NCBI RefSeq assembly: GCF_004801405.1
Contig: NZ_SSOB01000057.1
Location: forward strand, 1-55,675
Reading direction: 5' to 3'
DNA: 55,675 nucleotides
Source: Cohnella fermenti
GTDB taxonomy: Bacteria > Bacillota > Bacilli > Paenibacillales > Paenibacillaceae
This document shows positions 24,621-34,269 of the stretch, piece after piece; positions within the stretch are counted from its first letter, which is position 1, and every line of letters begins with the position of its first letter. The position numbers were made by a program, and so were the translations under genes. The notes under the pieces were generated by a model. That model had not been told where the DNA came from, searched no databases, and worked only from the letters and a program-made list of their open reading frames with translations.

Positions 24621-27600
24621 ATGAGAAAGGGCAAATCGAAAAAGCCTTCGAACAGCCGGCGGCCGCTGTACTACGTCGATAATCCGAATCGCTCCGAGCT
24701 GCAATGGCTGGACGATATAGCGAAGCAGAACGGCAAGCCGGTCAGCGTACATGGGGCGGGCGTAGCCGAAGCGCCGTCAGGCAAGTCGGTCAAGGCGGGC
24801 AAGCGGCCCGAGCCTGCGGCAAGCCCGCAATCCGCGGCAGCGGCGAGCCGCCTCGCGTCCTTCCAGGGGCGCGGAGCGGAAGTCGGCAGGCCGGCCGCAA
24901 GCGAGGAGAAGAAGCTGGCGGAGTCGCTGGCCGCTGCGGATGAGATTGTCGCCGTGGTCGATGCGGCAGACAAGCAAACGATTGAGTCGGTCGACGTGCT
25001 GGCTCAGATGATCAAGCCTATCGGCCGTCCTGCCGCATCAATGCCGCTTCAGCCGGAAGGAGCGGCGACGCCAGAGAGTCGGGAGCAGTCAGCCAAGCCG
25101 GCTGTCCAGCCGACGGTCGGACCGGTCGGGAATCGGCCGCTTGAACCGAAGGCGGCAGCGAACGGCGAAGCGCCGGAAGGCGGCGAGCGGGTAGAGTCTG
25201 GCACTAGTGAAGAAAATCGGATCGAAGAGCGAGAAGACACTTGGATCGAAGAACGAGAGGAGAGACAGTGGCGGCATCGGAGGCTGGCGGAGAAGCGGGC
25301 TCCGTCCCGGCCGGCGCCGGTTGTCTACACCGACGATCTCGCCGACGAGTCCGTCACGATTGACAAGCTCGCTCCGTTCGCCGTCGGGCCGAATAACCTC
25401 GCCGCCGAATCGGTGACGACGGAGGCGTTGGCGGACTTCTCGGTAACATCCATCAAGCTGGCGGACGGATCGGTCACTTCGTCGAAGTATGCACCCGAAT
25501 CGATTACCGGCGAGCATCTGACGAAGAATGCGATCTCCGGCCAGAAGATTCGGGACCGTTCCATTACGAGCGACAAGCTCAAGGACGGAAGCGTCACCTC
25601 CGAGAAGCTGGCGGACCGAACGATCAGCGCCGACAAGATCGCGGAAGGCTCGATTCAAGCCAAGCATCTGAGCCTGTCGATCATAACGGCGGATCTGCTG
25701 AAGGATCAGTCGGTTACGTCGGATAAGATCCGCAGCGGGACGATTCGCAGCGAGAATCTGGCCAACGAAGTTATCGATACCTCCAAGCTGGCCGACGAAT
25801 CGGTCACCGCCTCCAAGCTGCGCGACGGCGCCGTCGGGTCCAGCAAGCTTGCCCCGTCTGCCGTCGATTCTTCGCACCTGAAGCAAGGGATCATCCTGGC
25901 CGAGCACGTGGCACTCGGTGCCTTGGAGGGAAAGCATTTAGCTCCGCGGGCGGTCATCTCCGCAAATATCGCCGAGGGCGCGATCGGCTCCGGCGAGCTG
26001 GCGGATCGCTCGGTAGACGGCGGCAAGCTCGCGGAGCAATCGGTGGACGCCGAGCATCTGCGTCCGGCAGCCGTGCGAGGAGAGCATCTCGCCGACGAGT
26101 CCGTTGAGAGCCGGCATCTCGCATCCGGCTCGGTATCGGCGAGCAAGCTGGCGGAGCAGTCGGTTGCGACGATCAACCTCGTCGAACACGCAATTACCTC
26201 TTCGAAGATCGCAGACCAGAGCGTCGTCTCGGGCAAGATCGGGGACGAGGCGATTCAGTCCCGCCATCTCGCGAAGGGGAGCGTTCTTAACGATAAGCTG
26301 GCCGATCATTCGATTGAACGGCGCCATCTGACCGAAGGGCTGCTCGAAGGCCGCCACTTGACGAACCGGTCCATCGCGCGCGACCATCTGCAGGACGGCA
26401 TTATCGGCACGGGACAACTGGCGCCCGACTCGGTTACCCGCAAGCAGATTGCCGATGGCGCGGTCGGTTCCGCCCAATTGGCTCAAGGCGCGGTCAAGTC
26501 GGCTCAACTTGCCGACGGCGCGGTGCTTACCCGGCATCTGGCAAGCGGCTCCGTGCTGACTCCCCATCTGGCAGGAGACAGCGTCACGCACGACAAGCTG
26601 GCTCCCGGAAGCCTGCGTCCGCCTCACTTCGCGGAGGATTCGGTCAAGGGAGAAGCGATTGCGAGGCAGGCGGTCGAAGGCCGTCACATTCGCCCAGGGT
26701 CGATCGCTCCGGCCCACCTGGCCGACGACTCCGTCGGAACCTCCGCTCTGCAGGCGGAATCGGTCACTTCGGCGATCATCGCTCCGGGCGCGATCGGGGA
26801 GCGCCAGTTGGGCGTTCGTTCGGTTTTCTCCCATCATCTGACCGACCATCTCGTCACGTCGCTTAAGCTGTCCCCGGAGAGCGTCTCCACGGATAAGCTG
26901 GCCGACCAGTCCGTCACGACGGGAAAGCTGGCGGACCATAGCGTTACGGCGGCGAAGCTGGGCGCAGGCTCCGTCGGGTTCGGCGCGCTCGCTGCGAATT
27001 CCGTTACGGAATCCGCACTTATCGACGAAGCGGTCGGCGCGAAGAAGCTCAAGCCTTTGGCCGTTCAGTCGGAGCACTTGGCGGCGAACAGCGTGCAAGA
27101 GGAAGCGATCGCGAAGAATGCCGTCGCGTCAGGCGCGATTCAAGAAGGCGCGGTGATGAATAAGCATCTTGCCGCCGAGTCGGTGGAGAGCCGTCACTTG
27201 ACCGAGCAAGCGGTACGCGGGTTCCACTTGGCGGAGGACAGTATCCGGGAATCCCACCTGACGAACGCGTCGATCAGCCACCTCAAGCTGGCGGATCTCA
27301 GCGTCGGCGAACGCAACCTGCAGCCGCGTTCTGTCACCGAGAAGCAGTTGACCCCGGGCTCGGTATCGTCTGCACAGCTCCAGGCGGCAAGCATCGGACC
27401 GGAGCATGTCAAGGAGAAGGCGATCGGTTCGCCGCATCTCTCCGAGCAGAGCGTAATCGGACGGGCGATTGCGGAAGGTGCGGTGAGTGAACGGCATCTG
27501 GCGGACGGGAGCGTCACGCTGCAGAAGCTGGCGGCAGACAGCGTCGGCAGCGAGCATCTGCTGCTCGAGACGGTGAGCGGCAAGCACATCAAGCCGGATT

Positions 27601-30600
27601 CCATCCAAGGCTATCACCTGCGCAAGGGCTCGGTGACGATTGCGCATCTTGCGCCGGATATGTTCACTCTCGCCAAGCTGGCCGAACGAAGAATCGATTC
27701 CGAGCGAATCGAGCCCGCGGCGGTGTCGACCATCCATCTTCGGGACGAATCGATCACGGAGGATAAGCTTGCCTCCGGCAGCATCGGCGACGATAAGCTG
27801 AAGAGCGGGGCCGTCGTGACCGACAAGCTGGCGGACTGGAGCGTCACGGAAGGCAAGCTGCGCGACGGTGCGGTCGCGGCCGACAAGCTGGCCGACGGAA
27901 GCGTGACGGCAAGCAAGCTCGACGCGGGAGCCGTCGGTGAGCAGGGGCTTGCGGACGGAGCCGTGACGTCGGCGAAGCTGGCCGGCGGAAGCGTGTCCGC
28001 AGATAAGCTGGCGGACGGCGGCGTGACGGAGTGGAAGCTGGCGGATGGCGCGGTGACGGCATTGAAGCTGGGGAACGAGAGCGTGACCGAAGCGGCTCTC
28101 GCGGATGGCGCCGTTACGGCCGGCAAGCTGGCGGACGGCCAGGTGGTCGAAGCGAAGCTCGGATACGGGGCGGTCACGGAGACGAAGCTGGCGGACGGCA
28201 GCGTGACGGAGTGGAAGCTGGCGGACGGAGCGGTAACGGCGCTGAAGCTGGCGAACGGCAGCGTAACGGAATGCGCGCTGGCTTACGGGGCGGTAGGCAG
28301 CGCTCAGATCGCCGAGCTGTCGGTCGTCGAGGGGAAGTTGGCCGACAAGGGCGTGACCGAACGCAAGCTGGCTTCGGGAAGCGTAACGGAGAGCAAGCTG
28401 CTGGACGGCTCGGTGACCGAGAGCAAGCTGGCCGATGGCGCGGCAACGGAGAACAAGATTGCCGACGGCGCGATAACGACCTCGAAGCTGGCTCCGGGCG
28501 CCGTGGGAGAGCAGCAGTTGGCGGACGGCCAGGTAGTCGAAGCGAAGCTCGGGTACGGAGCGGTGACGGAGTCGAGACTGGCGGAAGGCAGCGTGACCGA
28601 GTGGAAGCTGGCGGACGGAGCGGTGACGGCGAGCAAGCTGCTGGACGGTTCGGTGACGGCGAGTAAACTGCTGGACGGTTCGATAACGGTAGGCAAAATC
28701 GTCGACGGCGCGGTAACGGCGGAGAAGCTGGCGAACGGCAGCGTGACGGAGAGCAAGCTGCTGGACGGAGCGGTAACGACCTCGAAGCTGGCCCCGGGCG
28801 TCGTAGGCGCGCAACAGTTGGCGGACGGTCAGGTGGGCGAAGCGAAGCTCGGATACGGAGCGGTCACGGAAACGAAACTGGCGGACGGCAGCGTGACGGA
28901 ATGGAAGCTCGCGGACGGCGCGGTGACGGAGAGCAAGCTGCTGGATGGTTCGGTAACTGAGAGTAAATTGCTGGACGGTTCGATAACAGGAAGCAAGCTG
29001 GCTGAGGGCGCGGTAGCAGAGAGCAAATTGCTGGACGGAGCGGTGACGGGGAGCAAGCTGGCTGAGGGCGCAGTAACAGAGAGTAAATTGTTGGACGGTT
29101 CGGTAACGGGAAGCAAGCTGGCTGAGGGCGCAGTAACAGGGAGCAAATTGCTGGACGGTGTGGTGACGGGGAGCAAGATCGCCGACGGAGTGGTAACGGC
29201 GGAGAAGTTGGCGAACGGCAGCGTGACGGAGAGCAAGCTTCTGGACGGATCGATAACGACCTCGAAGCTGGCCCCGGGCGCCGTAGGTGAGCAGCAGTTG
29301 GCGGACGGTCAAGTAGTCGAAGCGAAGCTCGGATACGGAGCGGTGACGGAGACGAGACTGGCGGATGGCAGCGTGACGGAATGGAAGCTTGCGGATGGCT
29401 CGGTGACGGGAAGTAAGCTGCTGGACGGTTCGGTAACGGGAAGCAAGCTGGCTGAAGGCGCAGTAACAGAGAGCAAATTGCTGGACGGAGCGGTAACGGA
29501 GAGCAAGCTTTTGGACGGCGCGATAACGACCTCGAAGCTGGCCTCGGGCGCCGTAGGTGAACAGCAGTTGGCAGACGGTCAGGTAGTCGAAGCGAAGCTC
29601 GGATACGGAGCGGTGACGGAGACGAGACTGGCGGACGGCAGCGTGACGGAGAGCAAGCTCGCCGACAGCTCGGTGACCACCTCGAAGCTGGCTCCCGAGC
29701 TGCTTGAACGGCTCGCCGCTTCGACGACAACCGCTCCATTGACGAGCGGGAGTGTCACGGCGGACGCGCTCGCAGACTATAGCGTCTCGTCGAAGGCACT
29801 CCAAGTGTTCAGCGTTGGGCCGGAGCACCTGACGGCAGAAGCCGTCACAGCCGACAAAATCGCGCTGAACAGCGTAGGAGCTTCCCACGTCATTTCCGGC
29901 TCTATCGAATCCAGGCACCTGGCCGCCGGCAGCATCGACAGCATCAAGCTGCAAGCGGGCAGCGTCGGCGCCGATCAGCTCGCGGACGGCAGTATTACCG
30001 TCCAGAAGCTCGATTCCGAAGTCATCGACCTGCTCGCGAAGCCGACTCCTGCGACCCAAGCATCATTGCCCGACGGCAGCATAACGGGAGAGAAGCTGGC
30101 ACCGGCAAGCGTCGAGACGGATCACTTGAAGGCGGCCGCCGTGACAATCGATAAAATCGCGCCGGCAAGCATAGGTTCATCGCACGTTATCGCACGCTCG
30201 ATTCTCTCGCATCACGTCAGCGAGAACAGCCTTACCTCCGCTCATCTGGCGAAAGGCAGCGTCGGCGGCGAGCAGCTTGCGGACGGCAGCGTTACGGGCG
30301 ACAAACTGTCCGATCACTTGCTCGATTTCTTGCTCGATCTGCAGCAGAACGTTGCGCAGCAGAAGAATGAGATCAGCCAGTTGTCGCCTTCCGAAGGAAG
30401 CGTCACGGGCAGCCATCTGGCCCTCGGTTCGGTGACCAGCGCCCATCTGGCATTTATGCCGGTAATGGCCTCGCAGCCGAATGTGGCGATTCTGTTCGGC
30501 AACGAACACTACTCGTTCCACGGGGCGACGGAGAGCATGGAGATGACAGTAACCTTCGAGCAACCGTTCCCTAATCTCTCCTACGTGATCATTGCGATGG

Positions 30601-30731
30601 CCGATCATCCTTCGTGCGCTTGCGTGCTGAGGAAGAAGGAAGAGGACCGGGCCGTCCTGGAGATCATTCGCACGAGGTTTGCTCCCGAGCCGCAAGGCTG
30701 GATTCAATGGATTGCGGTCGGTCATCGGTAG
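24621..30731 (+). CDS. Giant 10-residue-repeat protein with WIAG-tail type C-terminus
   Basis: A 2036-residue protein with no signal peptide or membrane segment. Residues 1-230 are low-complexity and Ala/Pro/Glu/Arg-rich, beginning with a basic patch and RRPLYYVDNPNRSELQW. From about 234 to 1945 it is built of some 170 units of exactly ten residues, pattern K-L-A-D-G-S-V-T-x-x (for example LADGSVTEWK). The final ~90 residues form a globular domain ending in RFAPEPQGWIQWIAVGHR, matching what I know as the WIAG-tail domain. Such repeats occur in trimeric fibres, so a long extracellular stalk with a C-terminal head is likely (inference). Nearly every unit offers Ser/Thr, and a glycosyltransferase island follows. 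AAGGAG lies 8 bases before ATG 24621; a frame open further upstream crosses the putative promoter. Confidence 0.85.
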   Translation: MRKGKSKKPSNSRRPLYYVDNPNRSELQWLDDIAKQNGKPVSVHGAGVAEAPSGKSVKAGKRPEPAASPQSAAAASRLASFQGRGAEVGRPAASEEKKLAESLAAADEIVAVVDAADKQTIESVDVLAQMIKPIGRPAASMPLQPEGAATPESREQSAKPAVQPTVGPVGNRPLEPKAAANGEAPEGGERVESGTSEENRIEEREDTWIEEREERQWRHRRLAEKRAPSRPAPVVYTDDLADESVTIDKLAPFAVGPNNLAAESVTTEALADFSVTSIKLADGSVTSSKYAPESITGEHLTKNAISGQKIRDRSITSDKLKDGSVTSEKLADRTISADKIAEGSIQAKHLSLSIITADLLKDQSVTSDKIRSGTIRSENLANEVIDTSKLADESVTASKLRDGAVGSSKLAPSAVDSSHLKQGIILAEHVALGALEGKHLAPRAVISANIAEGAIGSGELADRSVDGGKLAEQSVDAEHLRPAAVRGEHLADESVESRHLASGSVSASKLAEQSVATINLVEHAITSSKIADQSVVSGKIGDEAIQSRHLAKGSVLNDKLADHSIERRHLTEGLLEGRHLTNRSIARDHLQDGIIGTGQLAPDSVTRKQIADGAVGSAQLAQGAVKSAQLADGAVLTRHLASGSVLTPHLAGDSVTHDKLAPGSLRPPHFAEDSVKGEAIARQAVEGRHIRPGSIAPAHLADDSVGTSALQAESVTSAIIAPGAIGERQLGVRSVFSHHLTDHLVTSLKLSPESVSTDKLADQSVTTGKLADHSVTAAKLGAGSVGFGALAANSVTESALIDEAVGAKKLKPLAVQSEHLAANSVQEEAIAKNAVASGAIQEGAVMNKHLAAESVESRHLTEQAVRGFHLAEDSIRESHLTNASISHLKLADLSVGERNLQPRSVTEKQLTPGSVSSAQLQAASIGPEHVKEKAIGSPHLSEQSVIGRAIAEGAVSERHLADGSVTLQKLAADSVGSEHLLLETVSGKHIKPDSIQGYHLRKGSVTIAHLAPDMFTLAKLAERRIDSERIEPAAVSTIHLRDESITEDKLASGSIGDDKLKSGAVVTDKLADWSVTEGKLRDGAVAADKLADGSVTASKLDAGAVGEQGLADGAVTSAKLAGGSVSADKLADGGVTEWKLADGAVTALKLGNESVTEAALADGAVTAGKLADGQVVEAKLGYGAVTETKLADGSVTEWKLADGAVTALKLANGSVTECALAYGAVGSAQIAELSVVEGKLADKGVTERKLASGSVTESKLLDGSVTESKLADGAATENKIADGAITTSKLAPGAVGEQQLADGQVVEAKLGYGAVTESRLAEGSVTEWKLADGAVTASKLLDGSVTASKLLDGSITVGKIVDGAVTAEKLANGSVTESKLLDGAVTTSKLAPGVVGAQQLADGQVGEAKLGYGAVTETKLADGSVTEWKLADGAVTESKLLDGSVTESKLLDGSITGSKLAEGAVAESKLLDGAVTGSKLAEGAVTESKLLDGSVTGSKLAEGAVTGSKLLDGVVTGSKIADGVVTAEKLANGSVTESKLLDGSITTSKLAPGAVGEQQLADGQVVEAKLGYGAVTETRLADGSVTEWKLADGSVTGSKLLDGSVTGSKLAEGAVTESKLLDGAVTESKLLDGAITTSKLASGAVGEQQLADGQVVEAKLGYGAVTETRLADGSVTESKLADSSVTTSKLAPELLERLAASTTTAPLTSGSVTADALADYSVSSKALQVFSVGPEHLTAEAVTADKIALNSVGASHVISGSIESRHLAAGSIDSIKLQAGSVGADQLADGSITVQKLDSEVIDLLAKPTPATQASLPDGSITGEKLAPASVETDHLKAAAVTIDKIAPASIGSSHVIARSILSHHVSENSLTSAHLAKGSVGGEQLADGSVTGDKLSDHLLDFLLDLQQNVAQQKNEISQLSPSEGSVTGSHLALGSVTSAHLAFMPVMASQPNVAILFGNEHYSFHGATESMEMTVTFEQPFPNLSYVIIAMADHPSCACVLRKKEEDRAVLEIIRTRFAPEPQGWIQWIAVGHR
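25320..30460 (+). repeat. 30-bp coding repeats with near-identical higher-order blocks
   Basis: The ten-residue units are encoded by 30-bp repeats. Between 27.8 and 29.7 kb the DNA itself is nearly identical between blocks: GTCGAAGCGAAGCTCGG (one copy GGCGAAG) recurs at 28146, 28536, 28836, 29316 and 29586. The intervals are 390, 300, 480 and 270 bases, all whole multiples of 30. The outer parts of the array are more diverged. This points to recent in-frame expansion and contraction in the distal half of the array. Confidence 0.9.
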
Positions 30732-31191
30732 AGGGGAGCACGGTGCTAATTTTTAAATAAGAAATGGCCGATTGGCGGCGTTAGGGAGGCGATCCCTGCG
30801 TCGCCAATTGCCGTTTACGGCACCTCCAAAGCCCCTTCGCCTGGCAGTTTTATGCGGTTTTTCACATTTAACTTGGCGATCAGCGGCGATATTTTTGATT
30901 TTATACGGTTTTTCACATATATCGTTCAGGCAGCGACCCTAATGTGCCCTATGTATGTGAAATTTCGCATAAAACTCTCGTTATCCTCGGAGCTGAGGCA
31001 TTTGAATGTGAAAAACCGCATATATCCGGGGTTTGTGGGCGTTTGTGCGGTATTCCCGGTCATGCGCGGGTGCCGGATCGCACTCCGAGCGGCCTGTGCT
31101 TGTGTCGAGGCGTACAGATGCCGTTGCGCATGGACACGTTGCACATACAATGTCATGTAAACCGTTGCCCGACCGAAGGGGGTGGATTGGT
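30732..31191. other. Intergenic region with hairpin and dispersed GTGAAAAACCGCATA-type repeats
   Basis: No gene is seen. A near-perfect hairpin occupies 30771-30808: ATTGGCGGCGTTAGGGA pairs with TCCCTGCGTCGCCAAT. It may terminate the repeat-protein transcript although no T run follows. Four copies of the core word of the 15.7-kb array follow. Two point one way (TATGCGGTTTTTCACA near 30852 and TACGGTTTTTCACA near 30905) and two the other way (TATGTGAAATTTCGCATA near 30954 and GTGAAAAACCGCATA near 31008). Confidence 0.7.
31144..31151 (+). promoter_or_regulatory. Possible sigma-E type -10 element before the glycosyltransferase island
   Basis: CATACAAT is a perfect match to the CATACAMT -10 consensus of sigma-E promoters and lies about 40 bases before the first gene of the island. 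A good -35 is not visible at the expected distance. Confidence 0.35.
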
Positions 31192-32316
31192 TTGGCTGGC
31201 GCAAGCGCAACGAGAAGCGCAACAAGAAGGAATAAGAGATGGTCCCGCCCGTCATCCGTCAGGGCGCTTCAGAGGCAAGGCTCGCGCAGATCGTCTTCCG
31301 CCAAGGCTTCCTCTGCTACTGCCCCTATCTCAAACTTTCGCTCGACCTTGCCTTCGCCCTTGAACTCGCCTTCGCCCTTGAACTCGCCTTCGCCCTTGAA
31401 CTCGCCTTCGCCCTTGAACTCGCTTTCTCTCTCGCCCTCGTCTTCGCCCTCGAACTCGCCCTCGAACGTACTCTCGAACGCACTCTCGAACACGAGCTCT
31501 TACCGGCCCTCGCCCTCGACCGTTGCATCGATCTCAATGGCCGCAGCGAGCGGAAGCCGGTCCGGGGGAGGAGCTTCCCCGTGGTCGTCGCCGCTTGTCT
31601 CGGTCATTATTCCGGTCATGAACGAGAGGCGGACGCTGGCCAGGGTCATCCGCGAAGCGAAGAAGGTTCATCCCGGCACGGAGGTGATCGTCGTCGCCAA
31701 CGGGTCGACCGACGGTTCGCTGAAGATTGCCCGCAGCAGCGGAGCCCGGACGCTGGTGTTCGACCGTCCCCTCGGCCATGACGTGGGAAGGTCGATCGGC
31801 GCGAGGGCGGCTCAAGGACAAATACTGCTATTCATTGACGCGGATATGGTCATTCCGGCTGCGAAGCTGAGGAGCTTCGTCGAAGCCGTGAAGAACGGGA
31901 CCGATGTCGCTCTTAACGATTACTCGGGACCGACGAGGCAGGAGAACGTCCACGGCGTCGTGCTCGCGAAGCACGCCCTGAACTCCTTGCTGGACCGGCC
32001 CGATCTGCTGGGAACCTCGATGACCGCGGTTCCCCACGCCATCAGCCGCAGAGCCCTGGACACAATCGGGCCGGCCGCTCTCTCCGTGCCGCCGCTTGCT
32101 CACACGATGGCGGTGCATTCGAAGCTCGCGGTGAGACGCGTGAAGCATGTTGATGTGGGCTCGCTCAACCCGCTGCGAATTCGCAGAGAGCGGAACAATT
32201 CCTTGGAGCCGCTTATTGTGGGCGACCACCTGGAAGCGATCCAATGGCTGGTGAACCAGACCGATGAGCGAGGCGGATACGAGGACGGAAGTCGACAACG
32301 ATGGAGGGTGAGATGA
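31192..32316 (+). CDS. Glycosyltransferase family 2 with Ser/Pro/Arg-rich N-terminal tail
   Basis: A 374-residue protein. About residues 1-130 are disordered: first Arg/Ser-rich, then an 18-bp DNA repeat (31358-31430) encoding SPSPLN units. The GT-A catalytic domain starts at VSVIIPVMNERRTLARVI, with VANGSTDGS and the metal-binding DAD (LLFIDADMVIP). The end carries DVALNDYSG and GDHLEAIQWLV, both also seen in the next gene, its paralogue. The start is TTG at 31192, placed by GAAGGGGG nine bases upstream; an internal ATG at 31537 would remove the tail but has no ribosome site. It is the first gene of the island and may glycosylate the repeat protein upstream. Confidence 0.75.
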   Translation: MAGASATRSATRRNKRWSRPSSVRALQRQGSRRSSSAKASSATAPISNFRSTLPSPLNSPSPLNSPSPLNSPSPLNSLSLSPSSSPSNSPSNVLSNALSNTSSYRPSPSTVASISMAAASGSRSGGGASPWSSPLVSVIIPVMNERRTLARVIREAKKVHPGTEVIVVANGSTDGSLKIARSSGARTLVFDRPLGHDVGRSIGARAAQGQILLFIDADMVIPAAKLRSFVEAVKNGTDVALNDYSGPTRQENVHGVVLAKHALNSLLDRPDLLGTSMTAVPHAISRRALDTIGPAALSVPPLAHTMAVHSKLAVRRVKHVDVGSLNPLRIRRERNNSLEPLIVGDHLEAIQWLVNQTDERGGYEDGSRQRWRVR

Positions 32317-32320
32317 GGCG

Positions 32321-33511
32321 ATGCGACGCGTCAACAGACCGGCTTCAAGGCGGAGAGCTTCTTCGCGACGAACACGAGCGGGCGCTCGCAAGCCGTCCTC
32401 TGCGCTTCGCAGGAAGCCTTCTGTCCGGCAAGCGGGCCGCCGCCGCGCTTCCGTCCGCAGACGGGGGCCGGGAAGGAGAGCCCGCGCGGCCGGCGGGCTT
32501 CGAACCGCATGGCTGCAGTCGCTGCGCGAGGAAGGGGAGGCGTTCGGAAGCTCGTGGAGAGCCTCGTACCCGAAGGGCTCGGCTGAGGCGCTTCGCGGCG
32601 CCATTCAGCAGAGATGGCAGGAGCTTCTCCCGAGCAGGCTGAGCGGGTCGCGCGCTCAGGACTGGCAAGCTTGCTGGGGCGGAGCCGAGGCGTTCGGCGA
32701 AGGAGCCTCGCGGAGAGCGGGGGTGACCCCGGCTTACGTTCCTCTTGTCCTGCGAGGCACGGCGGCGGCCGTTGTCCATGTCGGGGCCGGTTCGCGCCAG
32801 ACCCGTTCCGTCCTCCAGACGCTGGACTGCCTGCCGTTGCACGAGATTATTCTTGTGTGCGGCAGCATTCCGGAGAGCCTGCTCGGACAGTGGAGGCAGC
32901 ACTCGAGGGCAACGATCGCGCACTTCCCGGAAGGGGTCGACTCCGGCATCGGCCGGGCGCTCGGGGCGAAGCTGGCGGGGACGGACATCGTTCTGTTCCT
33001 CGACGGCGATCAGCCGCTCGGGGCGGAAGAGCTCGCCCGGTTCCTGTGGGAGTGCGATGGGAGGCTGGACGTGGCGCTGAACGATCGTTCCCGCAACTGG
33101 GGATCGTTCCATCTTCGGGATAAGGTCGACTGGCTGCATGAATTCCTGAACGTGACGCTGGGAAGGGCCGACTTGAAGGCGAACACGATGGCGGAGCTTC
33201 CTTGCGCGTTGTCCCGAACGGCGTTGGACGAGATCGGCACAGAGCGGCTGGTCGTTCCGGTCAAGGCGCATGCGGCCGCCGTTCTCAAGGGGCTGAAGAT
33301 CGGCAGCGCGGCGAGTGTCGGCACGCGGCCGTCCGCCCCGGCCGGGCACGACTCGGCGAACCAGACGAGACTATCGGCGGGAGACCATCTGGAGGCGTGG
33401 CGCTCCGCCATGGAGGCGCGGGGCAAGCGTCTCTACTTCGGAGATAAGCTGCGCAATCGCAAAGCGGTAGGGGGAGTGGTATGGGATGCGGACATCCATC
33501 ATCATACCTAG
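32321..33511 (+). CDS. Diverged glycosyltransferase-like paralogue with Arg-rich N-terminus
   Basis: A 396-residue protein. The first ~55 residues are strongly basic (RRASVRRRGPGRRAR). The rest parallels the preceding transferase: FLDGDQPLGAEELARFL in place of the DAD block, DVALNDRSR against DVALNDYSG, CALSRTALDEIG against HAISRRALDTIG, and GDHLEAWRSAM against GDHLEAIQWLV. Its nucleotide-binding opening, however, is poor (VVHVGAGSRQTRSVLQTL instead of VSVIIPVMNE). It may have lost or changed donor specificity, or act with its neighbour. GGAGGGTGAG lies before ATG 32321, five bases after the upstream stop; its end overlaps the next gene. Confidence 0.7.
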   Translation: MRRVNRPASRRRASSRRTRAGARKPSSALRRKPSVRQAGRRRASVRRRGPGRRARAAGGLRTAWLQSLREEGEAFGSSWRASYPKGSAEALRGAIQQRWQELLPSRLSGSRAQDWQACWGGAEAFGEGASRRAGVTPAYVPLVLRGTAAAVVHVGAGSRQTRSVLQTLDCLPLHEIILVCGSIPESLLGQWRQHSRATIAHFPEGVDSGIGRALGAKLAGTDIVLFLDGDQPLGAEELARFLWECDGRLDVALNDRSRNWGSFHLRDKVDWLHEFLNVTLGRADLKANTMAELPCALSRTALDEIGTERLVVPVKAHAAAVLKGLKIGSAASVGTRPSAPAGHDSANQTRLSAGDHLEAWRSAMEARGKRLYFGDKLRNRKAVGGVVWDADIHHHT

Positions 33512-34220
33512 CTGCAACGGCCTTGATCTGCTCGCAAGCTGCATCCAGTCGATACGCAAGTATACGCCCTCGGAGCACGAGATCATCGTCGTCGACAACG
33601 GATCGAAGGATGGAACGACGGTATGGTGCCTGAACGAGCGGATTCCCTTCGTCTCGCTGGCTCGCAACGAAGGATTCCCTGCCGCCTGCAACAAGGGGAT
33701 GCGGCTCGCTTCGGGCGATACCATCGTCCTGCTGAATAACGATACGGTCGTCTCGAAGAACTGGCTGGATAACCTGAATGCCGCGCTCTACAGCTCCCCG
33801 GATATCGGGCTGACAGGTCCCATGGCGGGCAATGTGAGCGGCAAGCAGCAATCCCGCTATTCGTACGGAGATCTTGACGAATTCCAACGCCTGGCGGCAA
33901 CCGTCAATCGCTCCGATCCGAACAAGTGGAAGCGGACGGAGAGGCTGGTCGGCTTCTGCCTCGCGTTCCGCAGGGAGCTGATGGAACGGATCGGGCTGCT
34001 CGACGAGCGGTTCAGCCCCGGTCATTACGAGGACGACGACTATTGCCTAAGGGCTCGCCTGCACGGCTACGGCCTGCTGATCTGCGAGGACGTCGTGATT
34101 CATCACGAGGGCAGCGCCAGCTTCCGGCGGGAGGGAGAAGCGGCCCAGCGGGAGCTGGTCGAGCGGAATTACCGGTTGTTCATGGACAAGTGGAATGTAG
34201 ACCCTCGCAGCTTTATCTGA
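33486..34220 (+). CDS. Glycosyltransferase family 2
   Basis: A 244-residue GT-A transferase. Motifs in order: TSIIIPSCNGLDLLASCIQS, VVDNGSKDGT (donor binding), NEGFPAACNKGM, LLNNDTVVS (metal-binding region) and GHYEDDDYCLRARLHGYGL (catalytic-base region). It lacks the extra C-terminal module found on its two larger relatives in this window. The start overlaps the preceding gene by 26 bases, with GGGGGAG upstream. Confidence 0.88.
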   Translation: MRTSIIIPSCNGLDLLASCIQSIRKYTPSEHEIIVVDNGSKDGTTVWCLNERIPFVSLARNEGFPAACNKGMRLASGDTIVLLNNDTVVSKNWLDNLNAALYSSPDIGLTGPMAGNVSGKQQSRYSYGDLDEFQRLAATVNRSDPNKWKRTERLVGFCLAFRRELMERIGLLDERFSPGHYEDDDYCLRARLHGYGLLICEDVVIHHEGSASFRREGEAAQRELVERNYRLFMDKWNVDPRSFI

Positions 34221-34269
34221 ATGTCAGAACAGGCGAAGGCCAGACAGCACGACACGAGGAGGGTATTCG

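Noticed and set aside
27129..30059. 976-codon frame on the minus strand opposite the repeat protein
   Set aside because: It is a shadow of the 30-bp repeat: a period divisible by three keeps antisense frames open. No ribosome site or independent protein character is seen.
31182..31235. 17-residue peptide (DWFGWRKRNEKRNKKE) at the start of the island
   Set aside because: It looks protein-like, but the ribosome site directly abuts its GTG with no spacing and suits the overlapping TTG at 31192 better. Kept only as a note.
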